DNA from: B3-G11 sp036985855
GTDB taxonomy: Bacteria > Actinomycetota > Acidimicrobiia > Spongiisociales > UBA5794
Direction: 5' to 3'
DNA: 49,945 bases
NCBI GenBank assembly: GCA_036985855.1
Contig: BTQL01000010.1
Coordinates: 1 to 49,945 of the forward strand
This document shows positions 31,786 through 40,200 of the stretch, piece after piece. Positions within the stretch are counted from its first letter, which is position 1; the number at the start of each line of letters is the position of its first letter. The notes under the pieces are model-generated. The model was given only the letters and a program-made list of their open reading frames with translations. It did not search any database and had not been told where the DNA came from. Both the position numbers and the translations under genes were made by a program.

Positions 31786-32685
31786 GTGGCGGCGATCGAG
31801 ACGTCTGGACTGACGAAGTTCTACGGTGATTCACCTGGGATCATCGACCTCGACCTCGAGATCAGACAAGGTGAGATCTTCGGCTTCCTCGGACCGAACG
31901 GTGCAGGGAAATCAACGACGATCCGAACGCTGTTGAACTTCCTCATACCCACTCGTGGATCGGGGACGATCTTCGGTCTCGACATCGGGCGCGACAGCGT
32001 TGAAATCCGTGCAAGAACGGGGTATCTCCCCGGCGACCTTGCTCTGTACGACAGAATGACCGCCCGCGAGTTCCTCCTGTACTTCGCGAACCTTCGCAAC
32101 ATCGATGCGCGGACCAGGACTGAAGAGCTTGCAGAGCGATTCGAGCTCGACCTCGACCGCCGGATCAAGGACTACTCGACAGGCAATAGGCAGAAAGTCG
32201 GTCTCGTCAATGCATTCATGCACGATCCTGAGCTCCTGATTCTCGATGAGCCCACGGGAGGTCTCGATCCGCTCATGCAGCAGGAGTTCCAGGATCTCCT
32301 TGAAGAGGTCAGGGAAGAAGGAAGAACCGTCTTCCTGTCATCGCACATCCTTCCAGAGGTAGAGAGGCTCGCAGATCGGGTTGGTATCGTTCGCGATCAA
32401 CGCCTCGTCACCGTCGACTCCGTCGAAGCATTCAAGGGGTTGAGCAAGGCGACCGTGACGATCCGTTTCGCGTCGATGCCAGACCCAGCAATGTTCGCGT
32501 CTCTTGCATCAGTCACCGAAGTGGAAACGCGAAACGGGGGCGACACACTGGTTCTCACGGTTGAGGGCACGGTCGATGCCGTACTGAAGACAGCGGCAGC
32601 GCAGGAAGTCCTTTCGATCTCATCGCGGGCAGGAGAACTCGAAGACGTGTTCCTCTCGTACTACGCACACTCCGATGCTTCGTAA
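31786..32685 (+). CDS. ABC transporter ATP-binding protein (second exporter)
   Basis: 299 residues from GTG 31786; the open frame extends back to 31540 but through the CDF gene. Walker A GPNGAGKST, Walker B LLILDEPTGGLDP and the His in LSSHILPEVERLADR are intact. The signature motif reads YSTGNRQKVG instead of LSGGQ, a variant found in ABC-2 ATPases of the NatA/BcrA/YhaQ type. Partners with the permease that overlaps its last 11 nt. Cargo unknown. Confidence 0.92.
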   Translation: MAAIETSGLTKFYGDSPGIIDLDLEIRQGEIFGFLGPNGAGKSTTIRTLLNFLIPTRGSGTIFGLDIGRDSVEIRARTGYLPGDLALYDRMTAREFLLYFANLRNIDARTRTEELAERFELDLDRRIKDYSTGNRQKVGLVNAFMHDPELLILDEPTGGLDPLMQQEFQDLLEEVREEGRTVFLSSHILPEVERLADRVGIVRDQRLVTVDSVEAFKGLSKATVTIRFASMPDPAMFASLASVTEVETRNGGDTLVLTVEGTVDAVLKTAAAQEVLSISSRAGELEDVFLSYYAHSDAS

Positions 32686-34348
32686 CCTCTTCACCAAGAC
32701 CATACGGGACAACAGGAAGTCCTCTCTCGGGTGGATCCTCGGAGCTGGAGTTCTCTCCCTGTGGCTCGTGGCGATGTACCCCTTCATCAGGGATTCAGAG
32801 GAGATGAAGGACCTCATCGAACAGATGCCCGCCGAGCTGATGGCTGCATTTGGCATCGACGCGGCCACATTTCTCACGGGGGCTGGTTACCTGTCTGCAC
32901 AGCTCTACTCGTTCGTGGGGCCAATCATCGTGATCGGATTCGCCGTGACACTGGGAACCGCGGTGACCGCAAGTGAGGAGAAGAGCGGCACTCTCGAAGT
33001 GCTACTGTCCGCTCCGATCTCACGCAGCCACGTCGTCGTGTCCAAACTTGCAGCAAGCGTGTTCCTCCTGGCCCTTGTGCCCGTTGCCATGACAACTGTG
33101 ATACTCGCGGCAAATAGGCCGCTCGGTTTGGAACTCTCGATCCAGGGGATCCTCGCCGTCAACATCGGACTCTGGCTGCTCGGGACGGTCTTCGTCGCTG
33201 TGGCTGTCGCGGCCGGAGCGTTCACGGGAAATCCCGGCACCGCTCGTGGTGTGGCCTTCTTCGCAGCGGTGCTGTCATGGTTTGTGAGCTTCTTCGAACC
33301 ACTCTTCGACTGGCTCGAGCTTCCGAGCAAAGTCAGCCCGTTCACCTGGTATATCGGTGAGAACCCCATGCTGGAGCAGTGGTCGTCCGGGTTCGCCTGG
33401 CTCGCGTTGACAGCGGTTGGACTCGCCATCGGCGGTGTCTGGCTATTTTCGAGGCGAGATATTGCGACAGAGCTCACCGTGCTTCCGAAATCACCTCTCA
33501 CGCGGCGCCGATCGAAACACGTCGAGCCTCGGGCGACACACCTGCTTGGATCTGTCCTAGGGAAGACACTGTGGGACAGACGTAAGACCGTCTTTCTGTG
33601 GGCAGCCGGGATCGCTTCGCTGCTGCTGATGACTTTCGCGGCCTGGCCGGCCATGTCGGGAAACTCAGCAGCTCTCGAGGCACTGATCGGGTCGATGCCG
33701 ACCGAGATGTTCGCGATATTCGGTGTGACCGATCCGGAGGCGCTTGCGACACCGGCAGGTCTCGTCTCATCAAGGGCGTACCTCAACATCGGCCCACTGA
33801 TCATGATCATCTTCAGTGTCGGCGGAGTCTCTGCACTCCTCGCAAAGGAAGAAACCTCGGGCGTGCTCGACATGGTGCTGTCCAACCCCAAACCAAGACG
33901 AGGTGTCCTCATACAGAAGATCCTCGGACTTGCGGTTCTCACCATCGTGATCACGCTGATCCTGATCGCTGTTGGGTTCGTAGGCGACGCCCTCTGGGAT
34001 ACGGGACTCGAGCCGATGCACATCGTGGGCGCCAACGTCGGCCTCATGCTGCTCGGCATGTTCTTTGGTGGAATGACGCTGGCCCTCTGGTCGATACTGG
34101 GTTCTGGCGGTGCTGCCGTCGGTGTCACGAGCGCCTTCGCCGTAGTCAGCTACTTTCTGAACGGCCTCGCAACCGTCGTCGATCCGATCGCTCCGTTCCG
34201 ATTGATCTCTCCATTTTTCTGGTTCCTCGGGGACACGGTTCCGCTCGCAAAGGGGATCGAGCCCGCCTATGCGCTCCTATTTCTCGGCGCAGTTGCGGGC
34301 GCGTGGATCGCCACTTGGCGCTTCGACAAACGAGATCTAGCGGTCTAG
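32675..34348 (+). CDS. ABC-2 permease, duplicated fusion form
   Basis: 557 residues, about twelve membrane spans. Two homologous halves (1-275 and 290-557): both begin with a basic segment (KTIRDNRKSSLGW, KTLWDRRKTVFLW), followed by MPAELMAAFGI/MPTEMFAIFGV and EEKSGTLEVLLS/EETSGVLDMVLS. So one polypeptide supplies both transmembrane halves of the exporter. It overlaps the ATPase gene by 11 nt. Confidence 0.9.
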   Translation: MLRNLFTKTIRDNRKSSLGWILGAGVLSLWLVAMYPFIRDSEEMKDLIEQMPAELMAAFGIDAATFLTGAGYLSAQLYSFVGPIIVIGFAVTLGTAVTASEEKSGTLEVLLSAPISRSHVVVSKLAASVFLLALVPVAMTTVILAANRPLGLELSIQGILAVNIGLWLLGTVFVAVAVAAGAFTGNPGTARGVAFFAAVLSWFVSFFEPLFDWLELPSKVSPFTWYIGENPMLEQWSSGFAWLALTAVGLAIGGVWLFSRRDIATELTVLPKSPLTRRRSKHVEPRATHLLGSVLGKTLWDRRKTVFLWAAGIASLLLMTFAAWPAMSGNSAALEALIGSMPTEMFAIFGVTDPEALATPAGLVSSRAYLNIGPLIMIIFSVGGVSALLAKEETSGVLDMVLSNPKPRRGVLIQKILGLAVLTIVITLILIAVGFVGDALWDTGLEPMHIVGANVGLMLLGMFFGGMTLALWSILGSGGAAVGVTSAFAVVSYFLNGLATVVDPIAPFRLISPFFWFLGDTVPLAKGIEPAYALLFLGAVAGAWIATWRFDKRDLAV

Positions 34349-34352
34349 AGGT

Positions 34353-34370
34353 AACGCACCTGCGTGCGTT
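34353..34370. terminator. Short hairpin between convergent genes
   Basis: AACGCAC-CTGC-GTGCGTT lies between the permease stop and the dinB stop. Only 7 bp and no T-run, so modest. Confidence 0.5.
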
Positions 34371-34374
34371 GTGG

Positions 34375-35610
34375 TCATTCGTCCCTCGTCATGACCTCGG
34401 AAAGGCCGTCGGTGAATTCGGTACGTCCGCTCAGCAGATCGCTGCCGTGGGTTACGACATCTCTTCCGAAGCGTCGCCGAAGTTCATCAACGGATTCGTC
34501 GAGTGCCTGAGATTCGAGCTCTTCAGGCGTTCCACCGCCAACGGCATCGTCGTCGACGCCGAAGGCGAGCTGGATCGGCTCCTCCACGCCAAGGCCAGAC
34601 GTCGAGATGCCGAGCAGCGTGATCTCGTGTTTCGGATACTCGTCGAGAACCTTGCGAAGAAGTCTCCGCTCGATCTCGAGGAGCGCAGCTGTCGAAGCTG
34701 TCGGTGTGTGCACGGTCGCGGACCGCGTCACCGATGACAAGTCCCCGAACCGGACTCGCACGGTAACGGTTCTGGCCGAGCGATCCTTGTCGCGAAGCCG
34801 TGTTGCCACTCGGTCCGTGAGTCTCTGGAGTACAGGCATGAGATCCTCCATCGATCTCCGTTGAGCGCGCATCGCGCTCTGCGCGCCGGTCGACTTCGCC
34901 TTTCGCGTTCGCTCAATTGGGCGGGGATCCTGGTTGTTGGACAACGCCTGGAGGTGATTTGCTGCACCTGATCCGAGCATCGAGGAAAGGGCGTCGATCG
35001 GCGTGCCGGCGATGTCACCGATCGTCTCAATGCCCAGTTTGTTGAGCTTTCGCTTCGTCACAGGGCCCACGCCCCAAAGGTACGACACGGGTAGAGGATG
35101 AAGGAAAGCCAGTTCCTCACCAGGTAGCACGACGATCATGCCGTCTGGTTTGGCGACCTGGCTTGCAATCTTGGAAAGGAATTTTCTCTGGGTCACCCCG
35201 ACCGAGACTGCAAGGCCAGTCTGTTCCCTGACGTCGACCCTGATCCTGCGGGCAATCTCTGGGGGTGAGCCGAAGAGGTGAATGGATCCGGTCACATCCA
35301 TGAACGCCTCATCGATCGAGAGAGGCTCTACCAACGGCGTATACGACTCGAATATGCCGAACACGGTCTTCGAGTACTCGGTGTAGGCGCCGAAGGTGCC
35401 CTCAACAAGAATGAGATGTGGACATCTCGATCGCGCGTCGACCACCCGCATACCGCCACGTACCCCGAATTCTCTCGCTTCATATGTACATGACAGAACA
35501 ACACCACCTCCGACGGCAACAGGTTTCCCTTCCAGTGACGGATCCTCGAGCACTGCAACGGCCGCGTAGAACGCGTCGAGATCAGCGTGAAGAATGCCGG
35601 GCACGTCCAT
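34375..35610 (-). CDS. dinB: DNA polymerase IV (Y-family)
   Basis: 411 residues from ATG 35610 (MDVPGILHADLDAFYAAV); the longer frame to 35679 would overlap the SGNH gene. Catalytic Asp in HADLDAFY and Asp-Glu in LSIDEAFMDV are present, and the thumb/little-finger domains are complete (VSVGVTQRKFLSKIAS, WGVGPVTKRKLNKLGI). Error-prone polymerase for lesion bypass. No beta-clamp motif was identified with confidence. It starts 47 nt after the SGNH gene on the same strand. No LexA box is visible. Confidence 0.93.
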   Translation of the reverse strand: MDVPGILHADLDAFYAAVAVLEDPSLEGKPVAVGGGVVLSCTYEAREFGVRGGMRVVDARSRCPHLILVEGTFGAYTEYSKTVFGIFESYTPLVEPLSIDEAFMDVTGSIHLFGSPPEIARRIRVDVREQTGLAVSVGVTQRKFLSKIASQVAKPDGMIVVLPGEELAFLHPLPVSYLWGVGPVTKRKLNKLGIETIGDIAGTPIDALSSMLGSGAANHLQALSNNQDPRPIERTRKAKSTGAQSAMRAQRRSMEDLMPVLQRLTDRVATRLRDKDRSARTVTVRVRFGDLSSVTRSATVHTPTASTAALLEIERRLLRKVLDEYPKHEITLLGISTSGLGVEEPIQLAFGVDDDAVGGGTPEELESQALDESVDELRRRFGRDVVTHGSDLLSGRTEFTDGLSEVMTRDE

Positions 35611-35656
35611 GTGCACATGGTCGCATACGGGTGTGACACAGAGGGGGCTGCATCGG

Positions 35657-36826
35657 TCAACTACTGGCATATATGGCACGCACGATCGCCCGACCGATTG
35701 TCACGTGCCCGTTCCGATCGGGGTGAGGCCAACCGGCCCAGGACTGGGTCGCGATATCGCGGTCGATGTCAACCCAGGTGATGTTGTCGTCGAGTCCGGT
35801 GCGTATCGCGATGTGCAAATCGCGCATCGCTTGGTCGAGTTCACGTTCACACTCGCTTCCTACCGGGGTCCACATAGGAGCAAGCTCGGTGCCCGCTATG
35901 TCGTAGTAGCCGGTCCAGAACACCCTTGCATTGGTACTCCTGCCCAAGGACTCGACAATCCTGCGGGTGTCTCGCGTGATCGAATCACTCCTGGCATCGA
36001 TATTCCAATTATCGCGAAGAGCCAGATCGCACGCTCTGCGGTCACCACTCGCGGTCAGCGAGAGTGCCGTGTCCCTCGTGAGGTCGACGATGACGTCGGT
36101 CCAATTGGTCGAGTTGATGCCCGCCGTAACAACGACGATGTTCCAGGTGTCATCCGCAGAGAGCGCCTCGATCTGACCGAGTTGACTCGAATGGTTTCCT
36201 CCGCACGAGTCACTCCCTCCGGACAACATGTCGTCGACGCCGGCCCCCGCCCAAGCGATGTTCGTGTATGTCGGCGCCCACTGATCAGGGAGCTTGGCCG
36301 AGATCCCGGAAACGACCGTGCTTCCGTAGGAAAGGTCACTGTCACGACAGGTTGCGTCACCAGTAAACCACCGTCTTGTGTATCCGGACGCGATCGAATC
36401 ACCAGCAACAATGATGTGGGGCGGACTCGGTGTCGTTCCGGACCAGACCAGATACCACTCCGAGGGATTGTTGTGAATGTCGACCGCCCTGAGTTCAAGC
36501 GCGTACTTGCTGTCCGGACGGATCGACGCGTAGTCCACCTGAGGACGATCCACAGTGGCAGATTGAACGGGACCAAACGTGGCACCGTTCCAGCGGTACT
36601 CGAACCGAGCAATCCCATCATTGTCGGTCGCATCGACAACGAGGTCGGCCTCGAGCAGTGCATTGTGACGCTGGGGATTCCGAAGCTCGGCCGAGTTGAT
36701 CTCAGGCCGCGTGTCACCATCTGGCAGGAGTCCCAAGGTGGGCCTGACATGGGCTGATACAGGCACGGCGAACAAGACCGCCAGGGCGGCAGCGACTACC
36801 AGGAGCAGATTCACGCGAGTCCGCAT
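35657..36826 (-). CDS. Secreted SGNH/GDSL hydrolase-like protein
   Basis: 389 residues. Cleavable signal peptide ending VPVSAHA-like (SAHV). Residues about 40-130 form an Ig-like domain (ATDNDGIARFEYRWNG). Residues about 135-385 form an SGNH fold: catalytic Ser in IIVAGDSIASGY, Asn in VVTAGINSTNW, and Asp/His in GWPHPDRNGHVTIG. Esterase or sugar-deacetylating activity on surface polymers is the usual role. Cys pairs suggest extracellular disulfides. TAGGTT 6 nt before the ATG indicates leaderless transcription. Confidence 0.8.
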   Translation of the reverse strand: MRTRVNLLLVVAAALAVLFAVPVSAHVRPTLGLLPDGDTRPEINSAELRNPQRHNALLEADLVVDATDNDGIARFEYRWNGATFGPVQSATVDRPQVDYASIRPDSKYALELRAVDIHNNPSEWYLVWSGTTPSPPHIIVAGDSIASGYTRRWFTGDATCRDSDLSYGSTVVSGISAKLPDQWAPTYTNIAWAGAGVDDMLSGGSDSCGGNHSSQLGQIEALSADDTWNIVVVTAGINSTNWTDVIVDLTRDTALSLTASGDRRACDLALRDNWNIDARSDSITRDTRRIVESLGRSTNARVFWTGYYDIAGTELAPMWTPVGSECERELDQAMRDLHIAIRTGLDDNITWVDIDRDIATQSWAGWPHPDRNGHVTIGRAIVRAIYASS

Positions 36827-36832
36827 GATTGG

Positions 36833-36838
36833 AACCTA
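36833..36838 (-). promoter_or_regulatory. -10 element of leaderless SGNH gene
   Basis: TAGGTT on the minus strand, 6 nt before ATG 36826. Confidence 0.55.
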
Positions 36839-36840
36839 CC

Positions 36841-36888
36841 GGTTGGTCAGCGTACTGCTCGGAGAAGTCTCCGAGCAGTACACCAACC
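36841..36888. promoter_or_regulatory. Large dyad in a divergent promoter region
   Basis: GTACTGCTCGGAGA and its exact complement (36852-36865, 36868-36881) separated by AG, enclosed by GGTTGGT and ACCAACC with a 4-nt bulge. It starts 3 bp beyond the SGNH -10 element, so it covers the -35 site. No gene ends here, which argues against a terminator. Confidence 0.55.
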
Positions 36889-37005
36889 TCATCGATCTTG
36901 GTCACAGAACGACACGAAGGGTTGCGGGACTAGTCACTCCAGTCAACCGAGAACAACCCCATCGCGCGGTCAAGGAGCCCCACGGAACGCCGATATGTGT
37001 GCATG

Positions 37006-37794
37006 ATGAAGAAAACTTTCACGATCCTGCTTGCGGGAGTCTTGCTCACCCTTGTAGCCACTCCGGCCCTCGCGGCACCCAGGGCCAGAATTGATCTCAA
37101 GACCAAACGAACCGCCGCCGTTGTCGAAGGAGACACCGCATGGGTCGCGCTGACCTGGACCGCAGGGAGTGTCGACGCGACAGACTTCCGAGTCGTCGCG
37201 ACGAGCTCCGATAGAGGGATTTCGATCTCCTACCCGGAGACCACAGGCGACTACAGCAGCCTCATGGCCGATGACACACTGTCGTCTGGCGAGATCGACT
37301 TCACGTCTCTCCAGGTATCTGTTCCGTACGGCTCCAAGAACGTCAAGCTCACCGTCGTCGCCACCTGGACGACCGACGGAGAGAGGCAGACCAGGACGTA
37401 CAAGGTAAAGGTGCCGGTCGCAAGGTTCAAGGGCGATGACATCGCCCAGTCAACCGACGACGTGGGCTCAGTCGGCGTCGGGACCGCGAGTGAGCTCGGC
37501 GAAGCGAGCTGGCTCGGAATCGAATGGACGGGCATCGCACCGATCATCGAAAACGTGCGGATGACCGTCAAGGGCCCTGCAGACCTCACCATCACCTATC
37601 CAGACGAAGGATCTTTCACGAGCCTGCAATACGACGACACGCTTCTCGACGGTGAGACCGACATCGCTCGAATCCGGGTCGACACCTCGAGCATGGGACC
37701 CGGTTCCTACACACTGGACGTACTGCTCTCGTACACCAAGGGCACGGACAACCTGTCTGTTATCGGCACGGTCGCATTCGAGGTGGCCGGCTGA
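37006..37794 (+). CDS. Secreted two-repeat beta protein
   Basis: 262 residues from ATG 37006 (MKKTFTILLAG); ATG 37003 and GTG 36997 are alternatives. Signal peptide ending ALAAP. The mature part is two related units of about 110 residues. They share the pattern ISYP...SSLMADDTLSSGEIDF in the first and ITYP...TSLQYDDTLLDGETDI in the second, each after a Trp-containing strand (WVALTW, WLGIEW). No enzyme motif. I do not recognise the family. Probably an extracellular or wall-associated beta-sandwich protein. Divergent from the SGNH gene and possibly co-regulated through the dyad. Confidence 0.7.
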   Translation: MKKTFTILLAGVLLTLVATPALAAPRARIDLKTKRTAAVVEGDTAWVALTWTAGSVDATDFRVVATSSDRGISISYPETTGDYSSLMADDTLSSGEIDFTSLQVSVPYGSKNVKLTVVATWTTDGERQTRTYKVKVPVARFKGDDIAQSTDDVGSVGVGTASELGEASWLGIEWTGIAPIIENVRMTVKGPADLTITYPDEGSFTSLQYDDTLLDGETDIARIRVDTSSMGPGSYTLDVLLSYTKGTDNLSVIGTVAFEVAG

Positions 37795-37802
37795 CACAGG
37801 TC

Positions 37803-37826
37803 CGGGCTGACATAGCTCTCAGCCCG
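37803..37826. terminator. Hairpin between convergent genes
   Basis: CGGGCTGA and TCAGCCCG pair over 8 bp with an 8-nt loop, 8 nt after the stop of the secreted protein. Confidence 0.5.
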
Positions 37827-37921
37827 AATCTCTTCCATCCGATCCCAATCACGGTCGGTGTTCATTCCGCGGGAGATACACTTGCGCGAGATTCCCGCTC
37901 TCGGTCGAGTGTCGATCGAGC

Positions 37922-39889
37922 TCAGGTCAGAGCCGCGGTTCGCCGCTGCTCGATCACAGCGAAAAGTTCATCCGGCTTGACTGGTTTTGCCAGGAATCCG
38001 TCCATTCCCGCGTCCTCTGCGCGTTCGATGTTCACCTGATCGGCGAAAGCAGATACGCCAATGATCAGAGGCTGATTCAGCAAGCCTGAGTGCATTTCGC
38101 GGATCAACCGTGTCGCTTCGAAGCCACCCATCACGGGCATCATCACATCCATCAGGACGACATCAAACAGCTCGATGCCGCTCGCCTCTGCAGCCTCGGC
38201 ACCGTCGCTCGCGGTCACCGTGGAATGACCGCGCTGCTCCAACATCCGGGTCAGAAGGAAGCGATTCGTAGAACTATCGTCAACGACGAGCACATGCAGA
38301 CTCGGTCTTCCCTCTCGGAGCCAGTGTCTGGTGACGAGTGTCGCCGCATCGCCCGATGACGTAAGGGCCATGGATGAGCGGACCACATCGATGAGATCAC
38401 CAGAATTCAGCGGTCGTGGCAAGTAGCCCCGAACGCCTCGTTCACGACAGCGAGCAGCGTCACCGCGTTTGCCCAGCCCTACGACGACAACAATCGGTAC
38501 TTCGCCCGAGACAAGTTCGTTGAATCTGTCGCATACCGCAAAACTGTCCTCGCTCGACTCGATGACAGCCAACGCCGGCAATTGGATGTTGCCTCTGTCT
38601 GCCGTCTGCCCCGCGCTCCATGCCTCGACACTCGGCACTGCCAGACAGGTGAGGTCGGCGCCACCGAGAGAACTGATCAACGAACGTCGCGCACCCGCAT
38701 CCTCAGAGATGACGAGGATCGGACCATGCATCGTGTCGTGGTTTTCGAGATCCGGACGTGGGGCCTGTCCTTGCTCGTCGATCTGCAGACGGACCGTGAG
38801 TTGAACAGACGCAGCGGACTCCTGGTCACCGTCTACCGTCACGGTTCCACCCATACGGGAGACGATTTCCAACGCGGCGGGCATTCCGAGCGCTCCACTC
38901 TTCAACGAGTTTGCGGAACTCTCGTTGAGATCAACCAGAGAATGGCTCTGCACCGCAGCGGCGTTGAGCGCGTTGGCTTTCTCGACAGCATCAATCTCGA
39001 ATCGCAGGGTGATGACACCAGAACTCCTGTGCGCTACCCGGATCTTCACGACGATCAGGCTCGCGTTGCTGCGAGCAATAACGCTCTCGACAAACGCGAC
39101 GATCACAAGACGAAGGCGGCCGGGATCACCCACGACCGCATCGGGCACGTCTGGAGCGATCTGTACTGAGATTTCAGGGTCGTGATCCCGTGCCTCTGAA
39201 CCGATCTTCCGATTGATATGGAATACGAGGCTGCGCAGACTGAATGATTCTGTGCTGAATCCGAGATGCCCCGCTTCCAACATCGCGAGATCATTGAGGT
39301 CATTGGCAAGGGTCAGCAGGGTGTTCGCCTTGTCTTCGATCAGACCGAACGATTCGAGCGCAGAGGCCGGAAGATCGGAATCAAGCGACCGTCGTGTCAC
39401 GTCCAGAACCGCGGCAGCGGGCACTCTCAATCGCTCGGCGATTCGGAAGAGCAGCCGGGTCTTCGTAGAGGAGTCAACGTCGATGACGATTCCAGCGCTA
39501 TTCAGACGGTCAAACGCAGTCATCTGTTCAACAGCACTTCGCAAGCTATGTTCGAGAAGGCCCGAATCAATCGACTCAGACACTACGTAACATGATGCAC
39601 CAGCACTCACAGCCGTCACGCCGGTCCCATGGTCGTTCGATCCAGACACGAATACGATGGGAACCCTCATGCCTCGAGTCTTCACCCAGGAGAGCAGATC
39701 AAAACCCGTACGTGTACCAACGAGATGATCGACGACGTACACGTCGTAACGGCCCTTTTCCATGGCTTCACACGCATCGCTCTGCGTGCTCACCCGGTGA
39801 ACCACAAACCGATCTGCACTACCCGCACCCGCCAGTCTCCGGAACGTCAAGGACTCGGACGCACCGTCGTCGATGAGGAGAACTCGCAT
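37922..39889 (-). CDS. Hybrid pseudo-histidine kinase with three receiver domains
   Basis: 655 residues from ATG 39889; frames to 39934 or 40039 lack support. REC1 (1-120) has acceptor Asp54. Residues 145-210 align with a kinase dimerisation domain (RIAERLRVPAAAV where FANMSHEIRTPL is usual), but the phosphoacceptor His is Glu152. The ATPase-like part (215-372) keeps GDPGRLR but has lost the N-box Asn and the GxGLGL loop (SGALGMPAALEI). REC2 (388-505) lacks the acidic pair, with Glu444 at the acceptor position. REC3 (530-650) is canonical with Asp581 and Lys635. It probably cannot autophosphorylate and serves as a phosphate sink or scaffold for the phosphorelay genes next door. Confidence 0.82.
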   Translation of the reverse strand: MRVLLIDDGASESLTFRRLAGAGSADRFVVHRVSTQSDACEAMEKGRYDVYVVDHLVGTRTGFDLLSWVKTRGMRVPIVFVSGSNDHGTGVTAVSAGASCYVVSESIDSGLLEHSLRSAVEQMTAFDRLNSAGIVIDVDSSTKTRLLFRIAERLRVPAAAVLDVTRRSLDSDLPASALESFGLIEDKANTLLTLANDLNDLAMLEAGHLGFSTESFSLRSLVFHINRKIGSEARDHDPEISVQIAPDVPDAVVGDPGRLRLVIVAFVESVIARSNASLIVVKIRVAHRSSGVITLRFEIDAVEKANALNAAAVQSHSLVDLNESSANSLKSGALGMPAALEIVSRMGGTVTVDGDQESAASVQLTVRLQIDEQGQAPRPDLENHDTMHGPILVISEDAGARRSLISSLGGADLTCLAVPSVEAWSAGQTADRGNIQLPALAVIESSEDSFAVCDRFNELVSGEVPIVVVVGLGKRGDAARCRERGVRGYLPRPLNSGDLIDVVRSSMALTSSGDAATLVTRHWLREGRPSLHVLVVDDSSTNRFLLTRMLEQRGHSTVTASDGAEAAEASGIELFDVVLMDVMMPVMGGFEATRLIREMHSGLLNQPLIIGVSAFADQVNIERAEDAGMDGFLAKPVKPDELFAVIEQRRTAALT

Positions 39890-40041
39890 CGGATACAAGG
39901 AATCACCATCCGAGGCGTGCAAAGAATCCGGCATCAAGCGCTTGCTGAGTCTTGATCCAGATACGCTCGAGTCCACACATGCCTCCGCTTTTTGTCGCAA
40001 CACTTCGTTGGTGGTTGCAAGGTGTATCGGCTGGTCCAAGG

Positions 40042-40047
40042 ATTATC
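40042..40047 (-). promoter_or_regulatory. Possible -10 of the pseudo-kinase gene
   Basis: GATAAT on the minus strand in the 311-nt gap 39890-40200. No well-spaced -35 was found. The gap is AT-richer than its surroundings and shows no other feature. Confidence 0.3.
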
Positions 40048-40200
40048 TGCAACAATTTGTGCCAAACCCACAATCGTCGGAGTTGTCGTCACGCTCCCAG
40101 GAGCATGACCGGCGAGGGTCCGACGTTGCGGTAGCGGCAGCACAAATCGTCAACTCATCTTTCCTCAAGTATCGAGGACCGTGTCCGGCGCGGTATCCGA

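Noticed and set aside
32905..34128. 407-codon minus-strand open frame
   Set aside because: Antisense to the duplicated ABC permease; its composition is Ser/Pro/Thr-rich as in shadow frames.
35594..36757. 387-codon plus-strand open frame
   Set aside because: Antisense to the SGNH hydrolase, which has a signal peptide, catalytic motifs and a promoter.
40048..40064. Sigma-54-like site TGGCAC...TTGCA on the minus strand
   Set aside because: The GG-to-GC spacing is 11 instead of 10, and actinobacteria generally lack sigma-54.
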